Below, in pieces: positions 36,257 to 49,344 of a stretch of 64,000 nt of DNA. Position numbers and translations under genes: made by a program. The first letter of the stretch is position 1; each line of letters begins with the position of its first letter. This DNA is from Manis javanica (Eukaryota; Chordata; Mammalia; Pholidota; Manidae). The notes beneath the pieces were generated by a model that was given only the letters and a program-made list of their open reading frames with translations, had not been told where the DNA came from and made no database searches. Where the stretch lies: positions 189,417,851 to 189,481,850 of the forward strand of contig NC_133156.1 in assembly GCF_040802235.1 (NCBI RefSeq). Reading direction: 5' to 3'.

Positions 36257-36565
36257 TTGGTAAATAGCTTATTATTAATATTTTTACCAAACAATTTAGC
36301 TAGATTATCAGGCTTAACCTATAGGCAGAAGAAAGAGCAGTTTAGATTACAAAATATATACTTAGCAGCATTATCTTTTGTTACAATATGTTGTGTTTGT
36401 GTATCTAGTATGCTTAGTTTGCCTGGGGATATAGTAGACTCCATCTTAATGAAATTACTGAGAACAGTATATGGAAGCCCAGAACAATGGGCATATATTA
36501 CTCTTACTGGTCTCATAGTCTTAACTGCAGGCCTAAGAATTTATGTTGCAAAATGCTCACTATAA
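36257..36565 (+). other. Unidentified hydrophobic open frame of about 100 codons
   Basis: An open frame in AT-rich DNA, starting only at a TTG and ending at TAA. It reads as a hydrophilic stretch (RQKKEQFRLQN near residues 23-33), a hydrophobic segment of about 20 residues with clustered Cys, a polar linker (GSPEQWAY), and a second hydrophobic segment. I do not recognise the family. It may be part of a decayed retrocopy of a two-span membrane protein, or chance. No splice sites or poly(A) tail were found. Confidence 0.3.
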
Positions 36566-37019
36566 AGATAGGAAGTTGCAAACTATCCCCAAAAGATGGG
36601 ATTGACTGGGAAAGGATGGCTCTTCATAGAATTGCTTCTAAATCTAAGTCCTCTGTTCCTTCTTTATTGAACATTTTAGTGCCTTAGTTCCCAAATCTGG
36701 TTTTGTAATACCATTGCATATTTGGCTAAGTTTAATTTTAAAGAATTGCAGCACATACAAATTTAGCTATTTATATGTTCAATTTAATATATAGCCCCTG
36801 GAAATGAATCAAGTTTATAATGACTTACAGCTGGGGTTTGGCATATGCTGTCTTCCTTGGTCTGCCTAGTTCATATAAAAAAGACTTTAACTTAAGGGAG
36901 GTGTTATTTTTCTAGGTCCTCATAAATTTTAATCATATTGTTTTGCATTTTACAAAAAGTGTGTGTGTGTAGTGAATATGTATAGTGAACATATATAATA
37001 TTACATATGTGTAATTTAG

Positions 37020-37130
37020 TCCTGAAGTAGAATGAATGTTATACTCATTGTACAGTTTAGGAAACTCAGTTTCAAACAAAGATTCTAACTTGTCCAAGGT
37101 CTTCTAGCTACATCTAGTAAACTAAGATCT
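37020..37130 (-). repeat. MIR fragment
   Basis: ACAGTTTAGGAAACTCAGTT and CTAACTTGTCCAAGGTCTTC then TAGCTACATCTAGTAA: the MIR core in reverse. Confidence 0.65.
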
Positions 37131-40125
37131 TATATTTAAAAGAAAAAAACTACATATTCTCTCACACATTTTAAAATTAACATCTAAAATTTATCATGTT
37201 TATACAGTTGTAAAGATTGTAATTTCCAACTTTGAATTTATAAACAAAACTGTTAGATCATTCTTCAAAAACTGTTTAGTGGAATCTAAATTCTCTCTTA
37301 CTAGCATCCATTTAAAATATAGGTATCTCTTCTTTTACAGTCAAAAGTTAAGGTGTCTATACATCCTTAATCTCAAAGTTCAAATACACTTTCCTGATAT
37401 TTTATCTTACTTTAGTGTGTTGTAATACTGAAATATCTTTTTATGACCACACTATCATACTTTATCACAAAAATAAGAATATAAATTACAACTAACTTTT
37501 TGTTTTTTTACTCTGTCACTTATGGCTCTAAGTGTAATAAACTTTTTATCATTACAATTCTTAGTATACAATGTATCAAAACAAATGTTACAAATTTAGC
37601 TAATTGTTTTTTTTTAAAAAGTAAAATTTAATCATTATCACTGATTAATTTATGTATCTGTGGATGAGTATTACTTATAGTTTGACTGGCTTCAATTTCA
37701 TTTATTCCTGTTTCCAGAATTACAGGTGTTAAGTGCATAGAAGCCTTCACATAAATAAGAAGATTGGGAGTTCTTTGAACTTCTTCCATGTCATTTGCAA
37801 GACAAAATCAGATGGTGGTCTATTATCAGAAATTGGCTTCAGTGATATATTAACTGGTAACTCATTTAGGCCATTCTTCAGTTTGGCTGAAAGCAAAGAA
37901 TTGAAAACCACCTGACTTCACAAGGATTTATTACCCATTTAATCATTCAAAGCCTTACTAAAATTTGTCTTAAATTATACAGTTCCTCTTTGATTTTGAG
38001 TTATCTTGATTCATTCAGTATGCTCTGAAAGTGCTAAGAAAAATTGAAATATTATTTCAATATCTCCTTCACAAAGTAGTACTTTTAATTAAATGATTTT
38101 GTATTACCATATGTTTTAAGTTTGTTGTCAAAACTCTGAGGAGACTTACTTGCTCATTGAATTTTCAATTGTGGATAAAATGTTGCCATATAAACTAATT
38201 GGTGAAACCAATCAGTCAACTAAGATTGTCTTCCAGAAAAAGTATGACTTCATTTTTAAATTAAATCAATGCATTACTCATTTGAGGAATATTATAAAAA
38301 ACCTTTGACAAATTATGGAACATTTCAAAGTGAGATTATTAAAACAGTAAGCCAAGATTAAAATAATATGGAAATAATAAAATATCAGTTTAAAATGACT
38401 TATTAAAATCATAATGCTATTATTGCTTATTTTGTAATGAACTGATATAAATTAGACCTGAAATGGTAAGTGATTCATGAAATGAGGAATATGATAAAAG
38501 GCATGGTAGCCCTTCACTAAATGGGTATCAAACTCAAAGGTTTTGAGCTGCAGAAAAGTTGCTAAGAATCATGTATACAATAAACACATTAATTTTGTTA
38601 GACTTATACCTCACAAAATTTCCTATGTATTTAATGAAGAAAGTGAGTTGACAAAAATGAGTTGGTTTCACAAGTAGCATATAATTTTGCATTTTGTTAA
38701 TAGAAAGTAGAATGTAACATTTTCTAAGATCAAGATTGACTGTAATTGCAATAAAGATTTCATTATACAATTTGATAAAAAAAATGTGGGTTGCATTAAA
38801 TTCCTTTCGAAAGATTGGGCATAGATTGCCTTGATGGCTCTAGTGGCATAACACACAGCACGCTCCCTCTGGCTCTTCCCCTTTCCTGCATCTCTTAGAA
38901 TCAAAACAGATGGGCCTCCTTTTCTCACACAGAGGAGGTGTGCATTAGTCTCAAGACCTAGCTTCTCAGAGTCTTACCTTTCACCCTGAGCACTTGTTAA
39001 AATTCTCTCCCATGTTCCTATTAAATGAATTCTTCTACTAGTGTTAGAAAAAGTTTTCCATTGTTGTTATTCTTAAAATCTCATGATTTCTGTTCTTGAT
39101 TTATGGTGGATTTTCGGATGAAGAGTTTTCATAACCAGGATTCTTGCTGCAGTCCTGTAGCAGGATAGGACATTCCCATACTCAGAGAAGGCCACAGACA
39201 TGGATGCCCTCATTCCCCCTTTCAATCCAAGCACACACAATTGAAGTCACCTGTCTGGTAGTTCACTGGCCATGTTCTCTTTATAAATGTTCCCCTTGTA
39301 AATGAGATTAAGGAATGCATTATCACTGATTAGCTTATCCTTTTCCTTTCACAGGTAATATAATACATTGCAAGAGAGGATTTTTGGTCTGTTGGGCACA
39401 TTTCCAATTATACTAATAATAAGTTTGTCGTCTTTGCCTTCTTAGAGAACCATTTCTGGTAATAACTGATGTCAAGTAGCACAATATGTCACTGCAGTTT
39501 CATTGTGAGTTTGAATCTCCAGGTGGCTTCTGAATTCCTGTTAACATTCATTTTTGTTAAGGCAACAAACAATAGGTATTTATCTGTTATGCTAGATTTG
39601 GAGATGTTCTTAGCATTTTTTCCCCTGCTTAGCATTATTTAGGTAATGTTTAATTCAAATTACAGAAAATATTTGATATACCATTTTAACAACATCCAAC
39701 AGATATTAAAGGAGGGTTAAGTTTCAAATCCCTAAAATTGAATTTTGGAGCTTATAAGATTTTATACTTTTGCAGTATGAAATTACTTAACTTCATGTTA
39801 ATTTTATCTATAGCATATATAATTGGTATGCACTTAGCTCAAAAATCATCCTTTTTAATGTTTTCCTTAGTGAAGTAAAATCAAACTGTAAAACTCTTTT
39901 ATGTAACAATTTTGTTATATGATTCCCTTTCATTGAAACTAGCCAAGTAATAGAGAGTAATGTAAAGATGCTTTTGGTTTAAGTACCTGCACGTTGAGAA
40001 ATATGTGCCTTATTTATATAGCGTCCATGTAGCTTGTAGTCATGTTAGATAATAGTGTGATTAAAAATAGGATCATTTGAAAAGCAAAATTGACTTGTGC
40101 AATAAGTCAGAGACCAAATGGTTTT

Positions 40126-40145
40126 ATATATATATATATATATAT
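40126..40145. repeat. (TA)n microsatellite
   Basis: About ten TA units at the 3' edge of the old L1 that follows. Confidence 0.9.
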
Positions 40146-43100
40146 TAATTTATTGTGGTAAAATACACATAAATTAACCAGTTTAAACATTTTTAAGTGT
40201 ACAGTTCAATAGTATTAAATATCTTCATATTGTGTAATCATCATCACCCATGCCCATAACACTTTTTATCTTACAAGACTGACACTCTATACGTATTAAA
40301 GAATAACTCATTCACTCCTCCCTTCAGACCCTGGAAATCACCATTGTAATTTTCTTCTTTATGATTTTGACTACTCGTACCTCCTGTAAATTGAATACAA
40401 TATTTGTCTTTTTGTAACTGGTTTATTTCACTCAGCATAATGTCCCAAGGTTCATCCATGTTATAGCAAACTGCAGAATATCCTTTTTTTTTTAAGTCTG
40501 ACTATTCCATTGTATATGCCACATTTTGCTTATCCATTCTTCAGTTCATTGACACTTGGGTTACTTCCACATTTTAGCTATTGTGAACAATGCTACTGTG
40601 AACACGATTTCCAAATATCTCTTCAAGACCTTACTTTGAAATTTTTTAGGTATATACCAAGAAGTGGAATTGCTGGACCATAGGTAATACTATTTTTAAT
40701 TTTTTGAGGGACCACTATACTGTTTTTCACAGCACCTATACCATTTTTCATTCCCACCAACATTGCACCAGGGTTCCAATTTCTCCACATCTTTGCCAAC
40801 ATTTAATCTTCTGTTTTTTTTTAATAGTAGCCATCCTAATGGGTGTGAGGTGGTATCTAATTGTAGTTTTGATTTGTGTTTCCCTGATGATTAGTGATTT
40901 GTCCATCTTTTCTTGTGCTTGTTGGCCATTTGTATATCTTTTTGGAGAAATGTCTGCTAAAGTCATTTGCCCAATTTTAAATTGAATTTTTTGTTATTGT
41001 TGTTGCTAAGTTTGAGAAGTTCTCTATGTTATGGACATCAGTGCCTTATCAGATATGTGAAATACTTTTTCTCACTGTGCGGGTTGCCTTGGTAGTCTAT
41101 GCATACTGTTTTTTTTTTCCAGGAGTATTTTTCATAACTTTTTCAGATAATTAATATATTCATCTTTGATATTAAATTAAAATCACATAAGTGGTGGTTT
41201 CTCAAAGGTTATTTGTGAAATGGAGCCTGAAACAATATCACTGAATATTTTCTATTCTGTTACATTAAAACCATAGGCTTATCTTGTACATTGAATGGAT
41301 TTGTACTAATACATTATTTTTTAAGTAATGCATTTTATCACTAAGGATAGTGTTTTTTGATGCACAAGATTTTAAAATTTTCATGAAGTCCAAATGATCT
41401 ATTTTTTCTTTTGTTACCTGTGCCTTTGATGTCACATCAAAAAAAAAATCATTGCTAAATCCAATGTCATGAAGCTTTTCTCCTGTGTATTCTAAGTTTT
41501 ATTGTTTTAGGTTTTGGATTTAGGTCTTTGAGTTAATTTTTATACATAGTTTTCATTCATTCTTTATGTGTAGATATCCAGTTCAACATCATTCTTTGCA
41601 TGCAGATATCATGTTTTCCCAGCACCATTTGTTAAAAAGACTGTCCTTTTTTCATTGAATGGTCTTGGTGCCCTTGGCACAATCACTTGACCATTTAGGT
41701 GAGGGTTTATTTCTAGGCTTTCTCTTCTATTCCATTGGTCTGTATACTTGTCTTTGTGCTGGTACTGTACTGTTTAAATTGCTGGAGCTTTGTAGGAAAT
41801 TGAAATTAAAATGTGAGTCATCTTGTGTTTTTTTTTCTTCCTTCAATTGTTTTGGCTATTTGAGTTCCCTAGAGATTCGTTATGAGTTTTAGGATAAGTT
41901 TTTCCATTTTTACAAAATATGTCATTGGAATTTTGATAGGATTGTATATAATCTATAGACTCTTTGGGTAACAGTGACATTTTAACTATATTAAGTCTTC
42001 TGACCCATCAATAGGAGATGTGTTTCAACTTACTTATGTTGTCTTTAATTTCTTTCAGTAGTGTTTTATAGTTTTCACTGAACAAGTCTTTTACCTCCTT
42101 GATTAAGCTAATTCTTAAGTATTTTATTCTTTTTGATGCTATTGTAAATGCAATTAATTTTGTAATTTCCTTTTCAGATTGTTTACTGTTGGTGTGTAGA
42201 AATGCAACTGGTTTTTGTCTGTTGATTTTGTATTCTGCTACCTGCTTAATTCATGTATCAGTTTGGCAGCTATTTTGTGGATGGAGTCTTTAGGACTTTC
42301 TGCATATAAGGTCCTTTTGTCTGCAAACAGACCATTTTACTTCTTCATTTTATTTCTTTTTCTTCCTTAATTGCTCTGGCTAGAACTAACAGTACTGTGT
42401 TGAATAGAAATGGTGAAAGTGGGAATCTTTGCATTATTTCCAATCTTGGAGGAACGGTTTCAGTCTTTTACCATTAGGATATTTGCAGTGGGTTTTTCAT
42501 TTATGGCTTTTGTTATGTTGAGGTAGTTTTTATTTTTATTTTTTTGAGTGTTTTTATCATGAAAGGGTGTTGAATTCTGTCAAAAGCTTTTTCTGTATCA
42601 ATAGAGATGGTCTTGTACTTTTTTCCTCTCATTTTGTTGATGTATCTATTAATTGATTTTCATATGTTGAACCATCCTTGCATAAATATCACTTGGTCAT
42701 GGTATATAGTCCTTTTAATATGCTGCCCAATTCTGTTTGTTGGTATTTTGTTGAGGATTTTTGTATCACTGTTCATAAGAGGTATTGGTCTGTAGGTTTT
42801 TGGTGGTACCTTTGGCTTTGGTACCAGGGTTATACTGGCTTTAAAGTGTGAGTTAGAAGTGCTCTCTTCAACTTTTGGGAAAAATTTGAGAAGAATTTGT
42901 ATTAGTTCTTTTGTAAATGTTTGATAGAATTCACCTGTCAAGTTCAGGACTTTTCTTTTTTGGGAGATTTTTATTACTGATTTAATCACCTTATTATAGG
43001 TTTGTTCAGATTTTCTGTTTTTCTGTGATTTGATCTTGGTAGTTTTAGTGTTTCTAGGAGTTTGTCCATTTCATCTAGGTTATCAAATTTTTGCATACAA

Positions 43101-45057
43101 TTAAAGTTACTCTCTTATAACAATTTTTATTTCTGTAGAATTGGTAGTGTCCTCATTTTTATTTCTAATTTTAGTAATTTGAGTCTTCACCCTTTTTCAT
43201 AGTCCAATTTTTGCTGATTTTGTCAATATTTTCACAAACCAACTTTTTGTTTCATTAATTTTCTCTATTCTCTATTTATTTATCTGTATTCTAACCTTTA
43301 CTGTTATTTCCTTCTAGCTTTGAGTTTAGTTTGTTCTTCTTTTCCTGGTTCCTTCAGTTGTAAAGTTAGGTTGATTTGAAGTCTTTCTTGCTTTTTAATC
43401 TAAGCGTTTATAGCTGTAAATTTTCCCTTTAGCACTGCTTTTGCTGTGTCCTGTAAGTTTTGATATGTTTTGTTTTCATTTGTCTCTAAGTATTTTCTAA
43501 TTTCTCTTATTATTTTGTTTGAAATATTGGTTGTTTAAAAGTGTTGTTTAATTTCTACAATTTTGTGAATTTTCTAGTAAGACTTTTGTTATTGATATCT
43601 AACTTCATTTTACTGTGGCCAGAGAATGTACTTTGTATAATATCTACCTTCTTAAAGCTACTGAGACTTAATTTATGGCATAATATGTGGCATATCCTAC
43701 AAAATGTCCCATGTGCACTTGAGAAGAATGTGTATGCCATTGTTGTTGGGTAGAGTGTTCTATGCATGTCTGTTAGATCTAGTTGATTGTGTTAAGTTCT
43801 CTGTTTCCTTAGTTATCATCTATCTGGTTGTTTTATCCATTGTTGCAAGTAGGATACTGAAGTCTCTAACTATATTGTAGAACTCCCTTCACTTCTGACA
43901 GTTTTTGCTTCATGTACTTTGATGGTCTTTCATTAAGTACACAAATATTTATAATTGTTATATCTTCTTCTCTTATTGAAGCTTTTATTAATATATAATG
44001 TCCTTTGTCTTTTGTAACCTTTTTTTAAAATTTAAAGTGTTTTATGTGATATTAATAGAGCCACCCCTGCTCTCCTTTGGTTAGTATTTGCACAGAATAT
44101 CTTTCCTTCCTTTCACTTTCAACCTATTTGTGTCCTCGGATCTCAAGTGGGTCTTTTGAAGACAGCATAAAGTTGAGTCATACGTTTTTAACCATTCTGT
44201 CTATCTTTTGATTGGAAAGTTTAATACATTTACATTTAAAGTAATTACTAATCAGGAGAGACTTAACTTTGGTCATTGTGCTATTTGTTTTTTTGTATGT
44301 CCTATAGCTTTTTTGCCCCTACTTGCATTTTCTGTTTTCATTTACATTTAGTGATTTTTTTATAGTGAAATGTTTAAATTCTTTGCTCATTTCCTTTGGT
44401 GTGTATTCTATTGTTAATTTCTTTGTGGTTACCATGGGGAATACATTTAACATCCTAAAGTTACAATACCCTAATTTGAATGTATTCCAGTTTAATTTCA
44501 ATAACATACAAAAACTCTGCTCCTTTGCAGCTCTATTCCCAACTTTTTCAATTAATGTCACAGAATCTTTATACATTGTGTGCTCAAAAATATAAGCTAA
44601 TAATTTTTGTAAGTGTATTAGTCTCCTAAATTATGTAGTAAACAAGATTTGGATTGACAAGCCTATATAATGGTAATACTAGCTTTTACACTAAGGTTTT
44701 TTTTCCTTTAAATGTATTAATCTCTTAAGTCATGTAAAAAACAAAAAGTACAGTTACAGATCATTGTTAGAACAATACTAGTTTCTTTAATTGTCCATGT
44801 ATTTACCTTTATTGACATTTTAATTTTTCTGTATGGCTTCAAGCTACTGTTTAGTGTCCTTTCATTTTTTTTGCTTGCAGGACTACCTTGAACATAGCTT
44901 GTAGGGCAGGTCTAGTGGTCATGAATACCCTCAATTTCTGTTTGGGAATGTCTTAAGTTCTCCTTCACTTTTGAAGGACAATTTTGCCAGATAGGATTCT
45001 TCGTTGATAGTTTTTTCTTTAGCCCTTTGAATTTGTTTGTCCTTCAATATGAGAATA

Positions 45058-45330
45058 AATGAATGTGTTGACAATGAATGGACCATAACTACACACTCCA
45101 ACATATATATTAAAAATATAATGTTGAATGAAAAAAGAATGTTGACAATGAATGGACCATGTAATATAATGTTGAATGAAAAATGAATGTGTTGACAATG
45201 AATGGACCATAACTACACACTCCAACATATATATTAAAAATATAATGTTGAATGAAAAAGAAAACTATATAATATATATAGCATAATCCTATTTTTACAA
45301 AATTTAAAAATATGTTAAGGATCCTATTAT
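45058..45330 (+). repeat. HAL1/L1M-type 3' segment with local triplication
   Basis: Three copies of one unit: 45061-45136, a shortened copy 45137-45184, and 45185-45259. Copies one and three are essentially identical over about 75 bases (GTTGACAATGAATGGACCAT, TGTTGAATGAAAAA); the middle copy lacks the central part. The sequence type (TTGAATGAAAAA, then ATATATATAGCATAATCC) is that of an old HAL1/L1 3' end. Confidence 0.8.
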
Positions 45331-45370
45331 TCAGGGTTTCATACATATCTCCTTTGCTGGCTTATTAGTG

Positions 45371-45540
45371 ATAACAGTTTTTTTATTAAGGAATCATTGA
45401 TATACATTTTATGAAGGTTTAACATGAGTAACATTGTGGTTGCTACATTCACCCATATTATTGAGTCCCCCCCACACCAATTGCAGTCACTGTCCATCAG
45501 CATAGTAAGATGCTATAGAGTCACTACTTGTCTTCATACC
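45371..45540 (-). mobile_element. Short L1 3'-end insertion
   Basis: A T-run, then the young-L1 3' end in reverse (ATTGATATACATTTTATGAA, CATGAGTAACATTGTGG, CATCAGCATAGTAAGATG). Flanking TGATAACAGTT on the left and TGATAAGCAGTT on the right look like a diverged target-site duplication. Confidence 0.75.
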
Positions 45541-47869
45541 AAAAAATATGATAAGCAGTTATTTTTAAGACTGATTTAGGGATTATAACATACATTCTTT
45601 TCTCAGGTTTATCTTCAAGTGATATTATATTACTTCACTAAGAGCATAAGAACTTTTAATAATTTACCTCCATTTCTCCCTTACTGACCATTGTGTTGTG
45701 GTTGGTTGTCATATATTTTACTTCTATATAAATTGTAAGGCCCATACTACATTGTCATTATTTTGTTTAAACAATTATTTTTTAAAGATATTTAAGTAGT
45801 GAGAAAAAATATCTAGTATTTACTCATGTAGTTACTGTTTTTAGTACTTTCGTTGTTTGAATCCATATTTTGAATATGGTGTGATTTTCTTTCTGCCTAA
45901 AGGACATCCTTTTAAAAATATTTATTAGAGTGTGGACTGGCTGGTGAAAAATTCTCTCAGCTTAGTAGTATGTCTGCAAAAATCTTGCTTTGCCTTTTAT
46001 TTTGAAAGATATTTTCACTGGATATAAAATTCTAGTTTTTTCTTTCAATAAAGATGGTGGATCACTGTCTTTTCATTTGTCAAATATATCATTTGCTGTC
46101 ATCTTCATCTTTTTTTTTGTACTTAAGTGTCTGTTTTCCTCTTATCATTGGTTTTGAGTAATTTGATTATAATATGCCTTGGTACAGTTTTTTTTTCATG
46201 TGTGTTATGCTTGGGTTCTTTGAGATTCTTGAATCTGTGGATATGTAGATTTCAATAAGTTGGGGAAATTTTGGTTGTTATGTCTTCAAATATTTTTTCT
46301 GTCTGTCCACCATTCTGCCATTGTTTTGACAGCTCAAATTATATGTATAATAGGCTGATTGAAGTAGTTCCATTGCTTCACTGATGCTCTATTCATTTTT
46401 AAATTCTTTCTAGGTTTCATTTTATAAAGTTTGCTGTCTTCAAGGCCACTATCCTTTTCTTTTGCAACATGTGATATTCTTTTAATTCTATCCATTGTAT
46501 ATTTCATCTCTAAAAGTTTGATTTGGGTCTTTTTCATATCATGTGTACTAAATTGTTTGAACATATGAAGTACATTATAATAATTGCTTAAATGTTCTAG
46601 TCTGTTATAATACTTTTGTCAGAGCAGGGTTGGTTTTGATTGATTTTTCTCCTTATAATGGATTGTGTTTTTATTTCTTTATATGCTTGGCAATTTTTTA
46701 TTGAATGTCAGATGCTGTGAATATTACCTTTTGGGTGTTGGATATTTTTATGTTTTTATAAGTAATTTTGAACTTATTCTGGGATGTAGTTAAGTTACTT
46801 GAAAACAGTTTGATCCTTTCAGGACTTGCTTTTAAGATCTATTAGGTAGTACCTGAGTAGTGCTCAGAATTCCCCAATCCTGAAGCAAGACTTTTTGGGA
46901 TGTTCTATACAATTACTGTGAATCACAAACTTTTTTCTGTCAGGCTGGCTGGTGGGAACAGGAACTGTTTCTTGCCCCATAGGAGTTCCAAGCACTGTTA
47001 TCTCTAATCACTTCTGGTCTTCCCCTGGCCCCATGAAATGTCCAAACACACACACATACACATTGCATACATATATATTCATATACATATGAGTACTGTC
47101 AGTACTCAACTGAATTCTCAAGGGGAAAGCTCTGAAGAAATCTGGAGTTCTCGCTCTGTGTCTGTCTCCTTCCTAGGGAATTGGAAGGAGTCCAATCACC
47201 TTGTCTTCCCCTATCTTTTAGTACTGTCTTCCTCAACCCAGGTTATTTACTAGGCTCCTCCTGGTTTCTCTCATCCTTCTCTATTGTAACACAGCTTCAT
47301 ATGCCTACTAGTCTTGATTTTAGTTACTGCTTCCTTTTTGGTAAATAGAAGCTTCTCGCAAACTCAGCTTTATTTTTTGTCTTCATGTTTTTAAATAATT
47401 TCAAATTTACTGAATAATTATAAGAATAATACAAAGAACTTCTAAGACCTTTCATCTGGATTTACCAATTAACATCCCACCACATTTGCTTTATCACACA
47501 TGTTCTCCTCTACTCTCACTCCAAATGTTATTTTTTTTTGAGAGGGCATCTCTCATATTTATTGATCAAATGGTTGTTAACAACAATAAAATTCTGTATA
47601 GGGGACTCAATGCACAGTCATTAATCAACCCCAAGCCTATATCTCAATAGTGTCCAATCTTCTGAAGCATAACAAACAAGTTCTTACATGGTGAACAAGG
47701 TCTTACATAGTGAATAAGTTCTTACATGGTGAACAGTGCAAGGGCTGTCATATCACAGAAACTTTTGGTTTTGATCACGCATCATGAACTATAAACAATC
47801 AAGTCAGATATGATTATTTGTTTGATTTTTATACATGATTTATATGTGAATCCCACATTTCTCCCTTAT

Positions 47870-47893
47870 TATTATTATTATTATTATTATTTT
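47870..47893. repeat. (TTA)n microsatellite
   Basis: About eight TTA units inside the ERV-derived segment. Confidence 0.9.
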
Positions 47894-48458
47894 TAATAAA
47901 ATGCTGAAGTGGTAGGTAGATGCAAGATAAAGGTAGAAAACATAATTTAGTGCTGTAAGAGGGTAAATGTAGATGGTCAGGTGTGTGCCTTTAGACTAAG
48001 TATTAATCCAAGCTAGAAAAGGGCAACAAAACATCCATGGATGCAGAAGATTTCTCTCAAAACAGGGGGTGAGGTTCTAAGCCTCCCCTCTGTTGGTCCC
48101 CAAATTCTCTCCTGATGGCCCCCCTGCGACTGTGCCTGTCTTAGGTTGTTCCTCCCTTGAGGAATCTTACCCGTATCTGGCTAACCAGTCATCTTCCGGG
48201 GCCATACAGGGAAATGTAAAGTTGGTAAGTGAGAGAGAAGCCATATTGTTTGCAAAGGTTAGCTTTTTACTTCTTTGCAGATTTATGCCCTGTGGCTTCT
48301 ATGCCCAGCATTTGTCTTGAGGTATCTTTACCACTTGGAAGAATTACTATACTCGGTAATTTTCAATATGAGGCACTAATTCTACTAAAGGGTTGTAATT
48401 AGGAAGGAAGAAGAAAAGCTATAGAAGTAGCAGATGGAAGAAAATATGGGAAGATTGA

Positions 48459-48902
48459 TTATTTCTTTGACATATCTTCTTGTAGAGTAACATAAGCATG
48501 TATAGGTTTTAAACTACTAATTAAATTGCGCACATACATTAACATAATAGGAATACAGCTACATAACAAAAGCAGACCTACAATTACCAGCCATATCCAG
48601 TGAAACCAAGAAAACCAGTTAGGTACCCTAGGCATTTGTGAAAACTTATCAATGATATGATGGATATTGTCTAACTGAATTTGAGTAGTTTGAGAAAAAT
48701 TACACAAATTAAAACAACACATTCCTGGGAACTGTTCACATCCCATATGTTCTTTTAACAGTAGATAGTCTATAGTCACACGATTTTGGAGCACTGCAAC
48801 TTGCACTTCTCCTAATTCTTGGTTGAGTTCCAACAGTATAGATCCAGTCAAATTTGTTGTTTTACTGTATGCACAGGCCAGCTTAGATATCTCCTTCTTC
48901 AT
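48459..48902 (-). pseudogene. ERV envelope transmembrane subunit, partial (env fragment)
   Basis: 147-codon frame. Residues 18-50 read as a heptad-like helix with an N-glycosylation site at 17-19. A CX6CC motif (C55, C62, C63) is the disulfide hallmark of gamma-type TM subunits. A hydrophobic membrane span covers about 104-124 and a short tail follows. A hydrophobic Ala/Val-rich stretch just upstream, in the same frame, resembles a fusion-peptide region. No surface subunit is present, so this is a remnant, not a complete envelope. Confidence 0.8.
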
Positions 48903-49344
48903 TCCAGTGGCAAGTCCAGGAACCGGTGGGATGACTGCAGCTACAACTGCAGCAGTGCCAGGATCTTTGTTGAAGTTTTTTGATGTTCATCTTCTGGAAT
49001 GACTCTTCCAGAGGATGTTGATGTTGGAAGTTCTTCTTCATATTGTATCTTAATTCGTTTTCTGTGTAGCCAAATTAGGCTTTGATCCTCTGTATAAACC
49101 CAAACAAACCCTTTGCCCACACATTGATATGACCTTTATACCATTGTGAAGAACCTATTGGAGATCAGCACACAGGAACTGCTTTTTTTTTTTAAGAGAA
49201 AGGAATATTATCAGAAAAATGTACTTCCATAGCTGATCATCTGACACCCTTTGAAAGATCAAAATTAAGGATATGTAAAGCATGCATTAATCATTGATTT
49301 GCAGTTAGTTTTATCCTATCAGGGAGTAATACCCCTTTTCTTTC

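Larger units (their letters stand above)
31693..40100 (+). other. Presumed WDPCP first intron, proximal part
   Basis: No conserved coding exon recognised. Holds an L2 (32765-33040), a decayed DNA-transposon-like A/T stretch (33090-33245), an unexplained open frame (36257-36565) and a MIR (37020-37130). 33600-34970, 35400-36200 and 37150-40100 show nothing I can name. Confidence 0.5.
40146..47385 (-). mobile_element. Long old L1M, minus orientation, with later insertions
   Basis: Reverse reading gives an L1 3' UTR (40146-40430), ORF2 (about 40430-44250) and ORF1/5' region (44300-45020 and 45541-47385). It is diverged and has no intact frame. Split near 45.03-45.54 kb by a duplicated HAL1-like segment and a short L1 3' piece. 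It lies antisense to the presumed WDPCP. Confidence 0.75.
47540..49340 (-). mobile_element. ERV-derived polyadenylated segment (env TM part and LTR-like end)
   Basis: In minus orientation: an integrase C-terminus-like reading (about 49145-48955), an env transmembrane-subunit frame (48902-48459), then about 900 bases without a coding frame that end in AATAAA (47563-47558) and an A-run at 47539. The A-run directly after a poly(A) signal, and no second LTR, indicate a copied transcript rather than a provirus. An internal A-tract lies at 49193-49183. Confidence 0.7.

Noticed and set aside
40704-43767. Frames of 60-109 codons in 40.7-43.8 kb
   Set aside because: Remnants or antisense of the old L1 ORF2.
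45019-45346. Minus-strand frames with repeated peptide blocks
   Set aside because: The repetition is only the DNA triplication read in frame; not a repeat protein.
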